DNA of 11,185 nucleotides. Origin: B13-G4 sp030606805 (GTDB lineage Bacteria > Desulfobacterota > Desulfobacteria > Desulfobacterales > ETH-SRB1). Every line of letters starts with the position of its first letter. Within the stretch, counting starts at the first letter, position 1. The notes beneath the pieces are model-generated. The model worked only from the letters and a program-made list of their open reading frames with translations, was not told where the DNA came from and ran no database searches. The stretch lies in contig JAUWFS010000104.1 of the NCBI GenBank assembly GCA_030606805.1, forward strand, positions 1 to 11,185. Reading direction: 5' to 3'. Positions 1-5,351 of the stretch are shown here, piece by piece. Position numbers and translations under genes: made by a program.

Positions 1-192
1 TGCACCAACAACACCTGTTTTTTTAAATTTCTTAACATGGATAGATTTTCCCAGTCCTCTGGTATCTTTAGGCACAAACCGCCGTGCATCCCTGGCTATT
101 TTCTCAGCCCCGCCAAAGACAGCATTCTCACAGATACCCTCAACGGCTGCTATTAATTCTCTGCCGTGCCAGTCAAGCTTAAAGTTGCTCAT
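1..192 (-). CDS. HK97 gp10-like tail completion protein (partial, 5' part only)
   Basis: The ATG at 192 opens a frame that stays open for 64 codons to the window edge, so the C-terminal part is missing. The visible protein begins MSNFKLDWHGRELIAAVEG and later has ARRFVPKDTRGLGKSIHV. This matches the pattern of an A-rich helix, then VP-x-x-T-x-x-L-x-x-SI, typical of the HK97 gp10-like family. Members of that family sit at the head-tail junction or tail terminus and help complete the neck of the virion. The gene overlaps the end of the head-closure gene by 14 bases, so the two are probably translationally coupled. Its position directly after the head-closure gene is where gp10-like genes lie in HK97-type phages. 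The family call rests on one short motif plus gene order. Confidence 0.75.
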   Translation of the reverse strand, partial: MSNFKLDWHGRELIAAVEGICENAVFGGAEKIARDARRFVPKDTRGLGKSIHVKKFKKTGVVGA

Positions 193-496
193 TACAAACC
201 ATGTCTAACCATATATTACGCTCTTCAAAATTAACAATACCCTTGATCTCAAAAGTCCTGGTCCCTAAAATAATTATCATGGCATGAGAAATTCCAGACC
301 TATAACGGATCCGGATATTATGAGATACGTTCGCTTCAACTCTCATATTTTCCCGTGTCTCTTTTGCAGATACCGGCCAGATTGCTGCCCATGTCTCATG
401 CACAGTGTTCAGCATTTCCGTAAAGCCGCCCATGCCATCAGGAACCTGGATTTTTTCTTTTATTGTGATTTGATGCCGTAATTCTGCAATTTTCAT
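179..496 (-). CDS. Head-closure / head-tail joining protein (gp7/gp16-like)
   Basis: A protein of 105 aa beginning MKIAELRHQITIKEK, followed by DGMGGFTE and TWAAIWP. The N-terminal LRH-x-ITI, the DG-x-GG turn and the WA-x-I-x-P strand are the signature of the phage head-tail joining family (SPP1 gp16 / HK97 gp7-like). These proteins form a ring that closes the DNA channel beneath the connector. The frame is also open upstream, with ATGs at 526 and 511. I prefer 496 because family members normally start a few residues before LRH, and because the upstream ATG at 526 lies in a strongly inverted-repeat region. None of the three starts has a good Shine-Dalgarno; GGAT before 496 is weak. The gene is preceded by an unusual non-coding gap and overlaps the next gene by 14 bases. 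Confidence 0.85.
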   Translation of the reverse strand: MKIAELRHQITIKEKIQVPDGMGGFTEMLNTVHETWAAIWPVSAKETRENMRVEANVSHNIRIRYRSGISHAMIIILGTRTFEIKGIVNFEERNIWLDMVCNEQL

Positions 497-517
497 GCCA
501 TATCCATCCATTTTACG

Positions 518-668
518 ATTATGCATCCACGATTTGAACGTGATCGCTTCTCCTATACATTATAGGCCGCATGGACACACCATTATTGATGTGCTATCCA
601 TCGCATCCATCACTTTATCCACACCATAGCTATTGATGTGTGACCTCCCACGGTCTCGAATGCATAAT
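518..668 (-). other. Possible structured RNA with tRNA-like cloverleaf, in the connector/head-closure gap
   Basis: This stretch has no convincing gene but dense inverted repeats. Read on the minus strand, ATTATGCAT (668-660) pairs perfectly with ATGCATAAT (526-518). GACC/GGTC (655-642) forms a 4-bp arm with a GTGGGA loop. After a single base, CACATCA/TGGTGTG (640-620) forms a 7-bp arm with a 7-base loop. TCACG-TTCAAAT-CGTGG (543-527) is a 5-bp, 7-base-loop hairpin with the exact T-arm bases G-TTC-A-A-x-T-C, and it abuts the closing stem with no spacer. Between the last two arms lie about 76 bases with two more hairpins. There is no encoded CCA, four bases rather than two separate the closing stem from the D-like arm, and the 7-base loop has T rather than a purine after the would-be anticodon. 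It may be a degenerate or novel tRNA-like element, or chance. Part of it overlaps upstream start candidates of the head-closure gene. Confidence 0.3.
576..640 (-). repeat. Two imperfect direct copies of a hairpin-forming sequence
   Basis: CACATCAATAGCTATGGTGTG (640-620, here 21 bases written with its insert GCT) recurs as CACATCAATAATGGTGTG (593-576), lacking the three bases GCT. The right-hand ends are 47 bases apart. Each copy folds as CACATCA pairing with TGGTGTG. The second copy is extended by ATGGA (601-597) pairing with TCCAT (575-571), with TAG bulged out. This looks like a small tandem duplication within the gap. Confidence 0.7.
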
Positions 669-683
669 ATCTTTTCAAAAAAC

Positions 684-1424
684 TCATTCTGTAAAATTCC
701 ATATCCGGTAAGGCAAAAGCAAATTATCAACAGTATTTTTTGCCGCATCCTTTACCGGTTCCCGGTTTTCATAATAATAAGTAACCAAAATCAAAATAGC
801 CTGCTTGATCATGCCCGGCACGGCTTGACCTATAATTGTCCATGTTGCAGTGCCGTCTACGACCGTTTCGCCGATGGTCGCAGGCCATACAGGAGCACTT
901 GCGCCGGTTGTACCTTCGACCGTACACTTGGCAATCAAGCCATTATCAGCTATTACTTTATCACCCACAGCTTGCACGGTTTCAGCCACCCATACTTCGC
1001 CTTGATAATATCCAACGATATATCTGATCTGTATAGGATTGACTTGGTAAAGGTCAGTCGAAGGATCAGCATCGTCGTCAAATTCAATCCGGCCTTCATC
1101 TGTAGCAATGCCGGTAACGATATAATCATCAGTCGATAATGTATCGCTTAACCCGTCTTCATCAAGCCATATAATTTGCACAATTTCTTGCAGTTGACCG
1201 AATAGAATCAATTCAACATCTGCCCAGCTTTCAAAAGATTTTTCCCAGGTCTGAGTAATTAACCGCCGGTTGCAATATGATTCGGCATAGGCCGTGGCAA
1301 CGCCAATCAGAGATATGATATAATTATCATCAGCCGTAAAAGCCGCTTCAAGCCTAAGCTGTGCCTTTGCTTCGCTTAATGTTATCGGAGTTGTTACCGG
1401 TGGTGTAATTAGTTTTTTGTTCAT
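684..1424 (-). CDS. Head-tail connector, HK97 gp6-like, with an inserted beta-rich module
   Basis: A protein of 246 aa. Residues 14-24 (ITLSEAKAQLR) and the helix with YAESYCNRRLITQTW (45-60) are hallmarks of the gp6-like/QLRG connector family, which forms the ring beneath the portal. The C-terminal part VPGMIKQAILILVTYYYENR (202-221) and LLLPYR (235-240) complete the family pattern. Family members are usually nearer 100-200 aa. The extra length is residues 143-199, with W145, GD at 154-155, C167, GTTGASAPVW (171-180), G185, DG (190-191) and TW (194-195). That arrangement is typical of small modules found in phage tail-fibre and carbohydrate-binding proteins, and it sits between the strand YIVGYY and the VPGMIKQA helix. 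The start lies 3 bases after the upstream stop, with only a distant GGAG. Connector function is well supported; a role for the insert is inference. Confidence 0.9.
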   Translation of the reverse strand: MNKKLITPPVTTPITLSEAKAQLRLEAAFTADDNYIISLIGVATAYAESYCNRRLITQTWEKSFESWADVELILFGQLQEIVQIIWLDEDGLSDTLSTDDYIVTGIATDEGRIEFDDDADPSTDLYQVNPIQIRYIVGYYQGEVWVAETVQAVGDKVIADNGLIAKCTVEGTTGASAPVWPATIGETVVDGTATWTIIGQAVPGMIKQAILILVTYYYENREPVKDAAKNTVDNLLLPYRIWNFTE

Positions 1425-1427
1425 AAC

Positions 1428-1775
1428 TTATTCAATCACTCCTTGTGCAAAGACACAAACGGCTCCCGCACCTGACGCATCCACAACCAAAGCGGTATTT
1501 ACAGGAAGTTCCATCAATGGATTGAATGTCCATTGCATGCTTGTATTTGCAGCAAACGAGACCGGCCCGATAAGTGCATCTGTAACCGCTCCAGTAGTTT
1601 CACCCGCTCCAAGCGTAATAGTTATATTCGCCCCGCTATTTATTGTTACATGCCTGATTTTGATTTTTTTACCGGCTACAGCCGCTTTCAATTCTTCACA
1701 TCCTGAAGCATCTGCAGAAACTCCGTTTACAATAAAGCCAATCTTATTCCCTGGAGTTGTTACATCTATTGCCAT
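1428..1775 (-). CDS. Small beta-rich virion protein of unknown function
   Basis: A protein of 115 aa beginning MAIDVTTPGNKIGFIVNG. The sequence alternates hydrophobic and polar residues in short strands (KIKIRHVTI, NITITLG, SMQWTF, ALVVDAS), with many G, A and T residues, and ends VCVFAQGVIE. This suggests an all-beta fold like small phage decoration or tail proteins. There is no signal peptide or membrane segment. GAGGTAG overlaps the stop of the preceding 55 aa gene and gives a good ribosome binding site a few bases before the ATG. Position between the capsid-accessory genes and the head-tail connector makes a structural role likely. I do not recognise a named family, so a decoration, neck or fibre-attachment role is only inferred. 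Confidence 0.8.
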   Translation of the reverse strand: MAIDVTTPGNKIGFIVNGVSADASGCEELKAAVAGKKIKIRHVTINSGANITITLGAGETTGAVTDALIGPVSFAANTSMQWTFNPLMELPVNTALVVDASGAGAVCVFAQGVIE

Positions 1776-1778
1776 AAT

Positions 1779-1946
1779 CTACCTCGTTTTCTGTCTTTGT
1801 TTTTGCTGATATTTATTCTCTTCAATCGCACCGACAATTTTAATCCGGTGATTTAAGAGAGCGTCAATTTGTTCTGATATGTTTTTGTGAGCTTTGAGCA
1901 AATCACGCTCTCTTTTTTTTAATGTATCTATTATAGCTATTGTCAT
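1779..1946 (-). CDS. Small coiled-coil phage protein (55 aa)
   Basis: A short gene read directly from the sequence. It starts at the ATG at 1946, whose A is also the last base of the upstream TAA stop (TAATG coupling), and it ends at a TAG. AAGGTG a few bases upstream is a good ribosome binding site. The product begins MTIAIIDTLKKRERDLLKAH and continues with NISEQIDALL and KIVGAIEENKYQQKQ. It is almost entirely helical, with heptad-like hydrophobic spacing, and is highly charged, so a coiled coil is likely. Small helical proteins ending in a GAI-x-E/D motif occur in many phage head-neck regions, but their role is unknown. The tight overlaps on both sides (1 base upstream, a 3-base gap downstream) support it as a real gene. 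Function not assigned. Confidence 0.75.
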   Translation of the reverse strand: MTIAIIDTLKKRERDLLKAHKNISEQIDALLNHRIKIVGAIEENKYQQKQRQKTR

Positions 1947-2287
1947 TAAGACACCTTTGCAAAGGCTGTTACAATACCTTTGACGGCTGTCATTGTAAAG
2001 GTAGTAATTGTTCCGTCTCCGCCTACGTCAACCCCCGCCGTTCCGCCGACAGTATAAGCATCTGCCTCACAAGATGTTCCGAGATCAGCAGTTCCAACAT
2101 TGATGATAAGCTTGTCGGCGCTTTCGTCCCATAAGCAATAACTACCAGAGGTTGCACCAAACATTTTAACATCCAGGCCATCATCGTCTTCGCCGAAATG
2201 TATTTGCGCGCCATTGCCTATAACGGCCTCATGAAACACCAAGTTCCCTGCGACCCATTTACTTCTTACGTTTGTTACACCACTCAT
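1946..2287 (-). CDS. Phage structural protein with FGATSG-LWDES motif
   Basis: A protein of 113 aa. Residues 31-57 carry F-G-E-D-D-D-G, then DVKMFGATSG (39-48) and CLWDESADKL (51-60). The pattern DD-x-G-x-DVK-x-(F/Y)GATSG-x-Y-x-LWDES is one I recognise from virion proteins of many marine and environmental phages, where it often repeats in longer polypeptides. Here it occurs once. The C-terminal segment GDGTITTFTMTAVKGIVTAF (90-109) resembles another recurrent phage ending in which a short strand is followed by a G-I/L-(V/I)-T turn. GAGGAT lies six bases before the ATG. A surface or fibre-like role in the head or neck is likely from the company it keeps, but the biochemical function of the motif is not known to me. 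Confidence 0.82.
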   Translation of the reverse strand: MSGVTNVRSKWVAGNLVFHEAVIGNGAQIHFGEDDDGLDVKMFGATSGSYCLWDESADKLIINVGTADLGTSCEADAYTVGGTAGVDVGGDGTITTFTMTAVKGIVTAFAKVS

Positions 2288-2317
2288 AATATCCTCATAT
2301 CCGTACCTTTCGGTTTC

Positions 2318-2334
2318 AGGGAGCGGTTCCCCCT
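2318..2334 (-). other. Hairpin overlapping the stop of the 97 aa gene
   Basis: On the minus strand AGGGGG pairs with GCTCCCT-side bases (A-T, three G-C, one G-T, one G-C) around an AACCG loop. It begins at the TAG stop codon of the 97 aa gene. No T-run follows, so a classic terminator is unlikely; it could stabilise or separate transcripts. Confidence 0.35.
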
Positions 2335-2626
2335 ATTTATCGGTTTTTATTTTTGTCTTTTCTCTTTTTTTTGCCTTTTTTGAAATAGCTGTTTCAATAT
2401 TTTTAGCATCTTCTCTTTTTTTTATCAATTCAGCTTTTTTCTTTTCTTCAGCGGCTTTCTCTTTCAAAGCTACTTCCGTGGCTTTTTTCACAGATTCCAT
2501 ATATGTGGAATATGGCAAGGCAACTCCATTTTCACATAATCGACAGGCGAGTGTACGCTCAACGAAATAATCTTTATTTGCCTTGTGCCCGTCGTGATCT
2601 TTTAAAAATATAATTCTCATTGACAT
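2333..2626 (-). CDS. Lysine-rich phage protein (97 aa), unknown function
   Basis: The N-terminal 40 residues (MSMRIIFLKDHDGHKANKDY then LACRLCENGVALPYS) resemble a small beta domain found next to capsid genes in many phages, with the pattern F-L-K-x-x-x-G-x-K followed by A-x-x-L-x-x-NGVA-x-P. From about residue 50 on the protein is a long, highly charged helix (KEKAAEEKKKAELIKKRED) ending in a basic tail, probably a coiled coil or DNA/RNA-contacting tail. The first ATG (2626) is preferred over the one at 2620 because AAGGA is closer to normal spacing for it. It lies between two genes with hairpin-bearing gaps on both sides, unlike the overlapping genes elsewhere. A minor head protein or assembly chaperone is possible; function is not assigned. 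Confidence 0.8.
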   Translation of the reverse strand: MSMRIIFLKDHDGHKANKDYFVERTLACRLCENGVALPYSTYMESVKKATEVALKEKAAEEKKKAELIKKREDAKNIETAISKKAKKREKTKIKTDK

Positions 2627-2643
2627 AATATTTTATCCTTTCA

Positions 2644-2672
2644 GCCGGACCCCTGTTTTAAAGAAATCCGGC
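2644..2672 (-). other. Hairpin between the 161 aa and 97 aa genes
   Basis: GCCGGA and TCCGGC form a 6-bp GC-rich stem with a 17-base loop. The downstream bases on the minus strand lead into the AAGGA ribosome binding site of the next gene and contain no T-run. It may modulate translation or transcript stability rather than terminate. Confidence 0.35.
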
Positions 2673-2685
2673 CTTAAGAGAAAGG

Positions 2686-3171
2686 TTAATCAGTAATTCT
2701 CGCCGGAGGTGTAGCCTGTGCATATCGAGGGATAATTTGATAAAGCACGCTGACTATGTTTGACGCATTTCCGCCGGTTGAATGTACTGCGATGCAATCA
2801 AAATTATTAGCCATGTCAAGTAAGCTGGCATCAAGTTCAAGCTGTACGATCTGATCTTTACCATCGCCGGTATCAATCGTATAACCAGCGGCATTGGCCT
2901 GTTTCACCATAGTATCTGTAAGGCTTGTATCAACATTCACCCATAACGGCATAGTTGCAGAAAGCACTTTGGCCCCGGTTGCAGCAACATCGGTTGCCTG
3001 TTTAATGGACAAAACCAAGTCGGTATCACCGCCGCCTGAATAGTGATGAATTGTGATCAGTACTTTGTGAGCATTTTTCAAACTGATATAATCGCACGTA
3101 GCAAGCGTATTTGCCGCAACCGGCTCATGGCCCTGTGTGATAGGAATTATCTCTGGGCATATACTGTTCAT
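2686..3171 (-). CDS. Probable capsid accessory (decoration-type) protein
   Basis: A protein of 161 aa. It contains YISLKNAHKVLITIHH (28-43), IKQATDVAATGAKVL (56-70), LWVNVDTSLTDTMVKQA (76-92), LELDASLLD (111-119), FDCIAVHSTGGNASNI (124-139) and the ending RYAQATPP (149-156). This order (SLKNxx, QATDVxxTGAK, DxxxxDTxVxQ, FDC, NxxNIxSxLY, RYAQATPP) is a pattern I recognise from uncharacterised proteins encoded beside phage major capsid genes. The predicted fold is mainly beta. GAGGTAA gives a strong ribosome binding site. The gene is the first after the major capsid gene, separated by an 85-base gap with a hairpin, which is the usual place for decoration or head-stabilising proteins. That role is an inference from position. 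Confidence 0.8.
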   Translation of the reverse strand: MNSICPEIIPITQGHEPVAANTLATCDYISLKNAHKVLITIHHYSGGGDTDLVLSIKQATDVAATGAKVLSATMPLWVNVDTSLTDTMVKQANAAGYTIDTGDGKDQIVQLELDASLLDMANNFDCIAVHSTGGNASNIVSVLYQIIPRYAQATPPARITD

Positions 3172-3201
3172 TTTTGTTACCTCGTATTTTTTTAAATATT
3201 G

Positions 3202-3227
3202 AACGCTCCCCGAGTAAGAGGAGCGCT
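3202..3227 (-). terminator. Hairpin after the major capsid gene (weak or partial terminator)
   Basis: On the minus strand AGCGCTCC pairs with GGAGCGTT (8 bp including one G-U) around a 10-base loop. It sits in the 85-base gap between the capsid gene and the 161 aa gene. There is no immediate T-run downstream (CAATATTT follows), so it may be an attenuator or processing/stability element that raises capsid output over downstream genes rather than a full terminator. Confidence 0.4.
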
Positions 3228-3256
3228 TAATATAATTAATAATAAAATTCTACTTA

Positions 3257-4570
3257 CTAAGCCCTTTCATCAAGCTTTACAAAATGAGAAAGAGTATTTG
3301 TGCCTTTAAACGGAGTTATGGCCGACGCCAAAACAGGTTGTCCGTCAAACCGATAGACAAATCTGAATACACTTTCGTCGTATACAAAACGCACATGGAT
3401 AGAAACATCTCGCTGCATCCCACCTTTGTCTATGGCTTTATATTGACCAAAATCAGAAAGCATAATATCGCCAGTGTCGCCGACGGTTGGAGCCTGTTCG
3501 ATAGGCACAACCGGACGTCCAAGTAATGTTGAATATGGAGATTGAGAAATACCATTTGCCGGAAGATAAACAGGAATACCACCCGTGCCAACTGCAACGG
3601 CCATCTTGTTGAGTTGCGGTTCGCAATCCTGATTAATAGTCCATATCGCATTAGGTCTTGAGCTTGCAATCATTCTTGACCACATATTTACGATATTTTC
3701 ATAAACGATTGTATCTGCAGCCTGACCGCTTTCTTTACTTATAGATACCACGCATCCAGAATTTAAAATTCCCAACGGCATTCCTGCACCTGTACCAGAA
3801 ATAATTCCATCTGTAATTTTAAAATCAAACTCTGTGTTAAATCCGTCATTGATGGTCTGTTCAAGCACAGCGGCATCGTCAAGCATTTCATCTGTCGCAT
3901 AACAAAGACCGATAAGCTTGTTCAGCCCAAGATCAATCTGTCGGAACTTAGGTTTACTTTTAGTTTTTTCAGCAGCCTCGCATGCCCAATACGCAAGTAT
4001 CCCACCGGCTCGACTTCCATCTGCACGGGAAGTTTCATCAAGGCCATTGAATTTCATGCCATTTTTATTGCCGGAAAGTGTGACCTTAGAAATTTTAGGA
4101 AGTATCATTCCTGAAGACCATACTGTTTTCAAAATTCCGGTTGCCATTTCATGCTCAACAAGAAAACCACCATCCGAGGGCACTGATTCGGAAAGTCCAC
4201 TTGCCGCCCTGGTTGAAAGTCTTTTGTCAACAGCTCCACCAGGCTGCCCTGCTCGCATAACTGCCTGATAAAACTCACCGGCGCTTGCGAATTTGTCACG
4301 GTTAGTCTGTTCTTTTTTTCTCTTTTCCGTGTCAATGTTTGTTTTATCAGGCGGAGTCTGTGAACCTTCCAGCCGATCAAGAGTTTCTTGAGTGCGCTCC
4401 TCAGAGCGCTTATAAGCCTCAAGATTGTCGATCTCGCCCAAAAGCTTTTCGCTGATTACACGCTCTTCCTGCGTAGGATCTCTGTTTTCTTGTACGCATA
4501 ATGCCCGCATATCGCCCAGCTTTTTAACGATAATCCCGATTTCTTCGATTATTTGCGTAACTGTTTTCAT
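3257..4570 (-). CDS. Major capsid protein, HK97 fold
   Basis: A protein of 437 aa that builds the icosahedral shell. Residues 1-70 are a charged helical region with coiled-coil character, like the HK97 delta domain that acts as a built-in scaffold. A variable linker (70-120) is followed by the mature part beginning near AASGLSESVPSDGGFLVEHE (122-141), where the S-D-G-G-F-L-V motif is characteristic of this family. KFRQIDLGLNKLIGLCYATDEML is the typical spine/E-loop flank, and TPFK followed by FVKLDERA ends the protein. Cleavage by the adjacent protease probably occurs between about residues 110 and 125; the exact site cannot be read. The start overlaps the protease stop by four bases (ATGA), with AAGGGA about ten bases upstream. 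Length fits an HK97-type precursor. Confidence 0.95.
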   Translation of the reverse strand: MKTVTQIIEEIGIIVKKLGDMRALCVQENRDPTQEERVISEKLLGEIDNLEAYKRSEERTQETLDRLEGSQTPPDKTNIDTEKRKKEQTNRDKFASAGEFYQAVMRAGQPGGAVDKRLSTRAASGLSESVPSDGGFLVEHEMATGILKTVWSSGMILPKISKVTLSGNKNGMKFNGLDETSRADGSRAGGILAYWACEAAEKTKSKPKFRQIDLGLNKLIGLCYATDEMLDDAAVLEQTINDGFNTEFDFKITDGIISGTGAGMPLGILNSGCVVSISKESGQAADTIVYENIVNMWSRMIASSRPNAIWTINQDCEPQLNKMAVAVGTGGIPVYLPANGISQSPYSTLLGRPVVPIEQAPTVGDTGDIMLSDFGQYKAIDKGGMQRDVSIHVRFVYDESVFRFVYRFDGQPVLASAITPFKGTNTLSHFVKLDERA

Positions 4571-5343
4571 GGTTTATAATTCCCTTCAATTTTTCTGATT
4601 CGATTTAAAATATTATCATTGCCATTGTTATTGTCGGCAGCAGGGATCTTTGGATTTGCGACCTTTTTCTTTTCCCATAATACAGCGGTCGATAGACTTG
4701 TATCATTTTTCCGTAATTCGTTTATTTTTTCAACCACAAGGTCAAATTCCTCATGATTGCTAAATGTAAACTCAACCCCATCTATTTCAACAGATATTAT
4801 ATTATCGTCCGGTGGCTGATTCCGTGCCGATGCTAATGATCTCAAGGCTACGCTTGTATCTGCATATGCTGGATAAGTGACCACCGACACATCAAATAGC
4901 TCTTTGACCTTTTCAATCGTTCTAATAGGTCGATCTGTATCAAGGTCTTTCCAGGAATCTTTTTCAACCGTAAAGCCAAAGCTTTGTTGGTCAATATCGC
5001 TACGTTCAATAGGGGTTAATACCATATCCCGTACGAGCTGAGTATCTGGAGGATGCGTAATCTGAAACAATCCTTTTGAATCTTCTTTTAGTTCAAGAGT
5101 CCCCGCCTTATTTCGACCAAGTACGATATTCGCATCATGGTTAAAAAGACTACGAACGTCTGAATTTTTCAAAGCATCTTTAAAAGCGCCTGGTTTTATT
5201 CTTTCAATAAAGCCCATGTCTTCAGAATCACTATTGAAAATAGCGGCATGGCCTTCTATTACGGGTAAAGCTCCATCGTCTTTGCGGATTACTCTTAATT
5301 CTGTTTTTATTGTTCTTTTTTCGATGTTGTCTTTTTTCTTCAT
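4567..5343 (-). CDS. Prohead maturation protease, HK97 (U35/S78) family
   Basis: A protein of 258 aa. The N-terminal domain has GHAAIFNS (31-38), FIERIKPGAF (45-54), the catalytic histidine in FNHD (H69), the catalytic serine in QQSFGF (S121), and FDVSVVTYPAY (150-160), which closes the herpesvirus-protease-like fold. A third catalytic residue is expected near E145-D151 but cannot be fixed by eye. The C-terminal 80 residues are hydrophilic and N/D/K-rich and likely act as a disposable targeting or scaffold tail. It cuts the capsid delta domain inside the prohead and then itself. GAGG of its ribosome binding site overlaps the portal stop codon, and its own stop overlaps the capsid start, so the three are translationally coupled. 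Confidence 0.93.
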   Translation of the reverse strand: MKKKDNIEKRTIKTELRVIRKDDGALPVIEGHAAIFNSDSEDMGFIERIKPGAFKDALKNSDVRSLFNHDANIVLGRNKAGTLELKEDSKGLFQITHPPDTQLVRDMVLTPIERSDIDQQSFGFTVEKDSWKDLDTDRPIRTIEKVKELFDVSVVTYPAYADTSVALRSLASARNQPPDDNIISVEIDGVEFTFSNHEEFDLVVEKINELRKNDTSLSTAVLWEKKKVANPKIPAADNNNGNDNILNRIRKIEGNYKP

Positions 5344-5351
5344 TTTTCACC

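Noticed and set aside
552..566. Palindrome CCTATAcatTATAGG as a possible operator
   Set aside because: It is a perfect 6-bp inverted repeat but has no promoter near it, and it is better treated as one more stem of the structured gap.
610..687. 25-codon frame starting at the ATGA overlap with the connector stop
   Set aside because: The overlap is suggestive but the peptide is very short, unlike anything I recognise, and lies over the structured region; kept only as part of a finding.
560..748. 62-codon minus-strand frame spanning the connector end and the gap
   Set aside because: Half of it lies inside the connector gene in another frame, it has no ribosome binding site, and its second half runs through the inverted-repeat region. 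It is in frame with the head-closure gene but separated by a TAA.
633..1139. 168-codon plus-strand frame opposite the connector gene
   Set aside because: Antisense to a gene with clear family motifs; no start signal and no recognisable motif.
2333..2400. Runs of A on the coding strand of the 97 aa gene as a programmed frameshift site
   Set aside because: The alternative frames reach stops within a few codons, so no meaningful extended product would result; the runs simply encode lysines.
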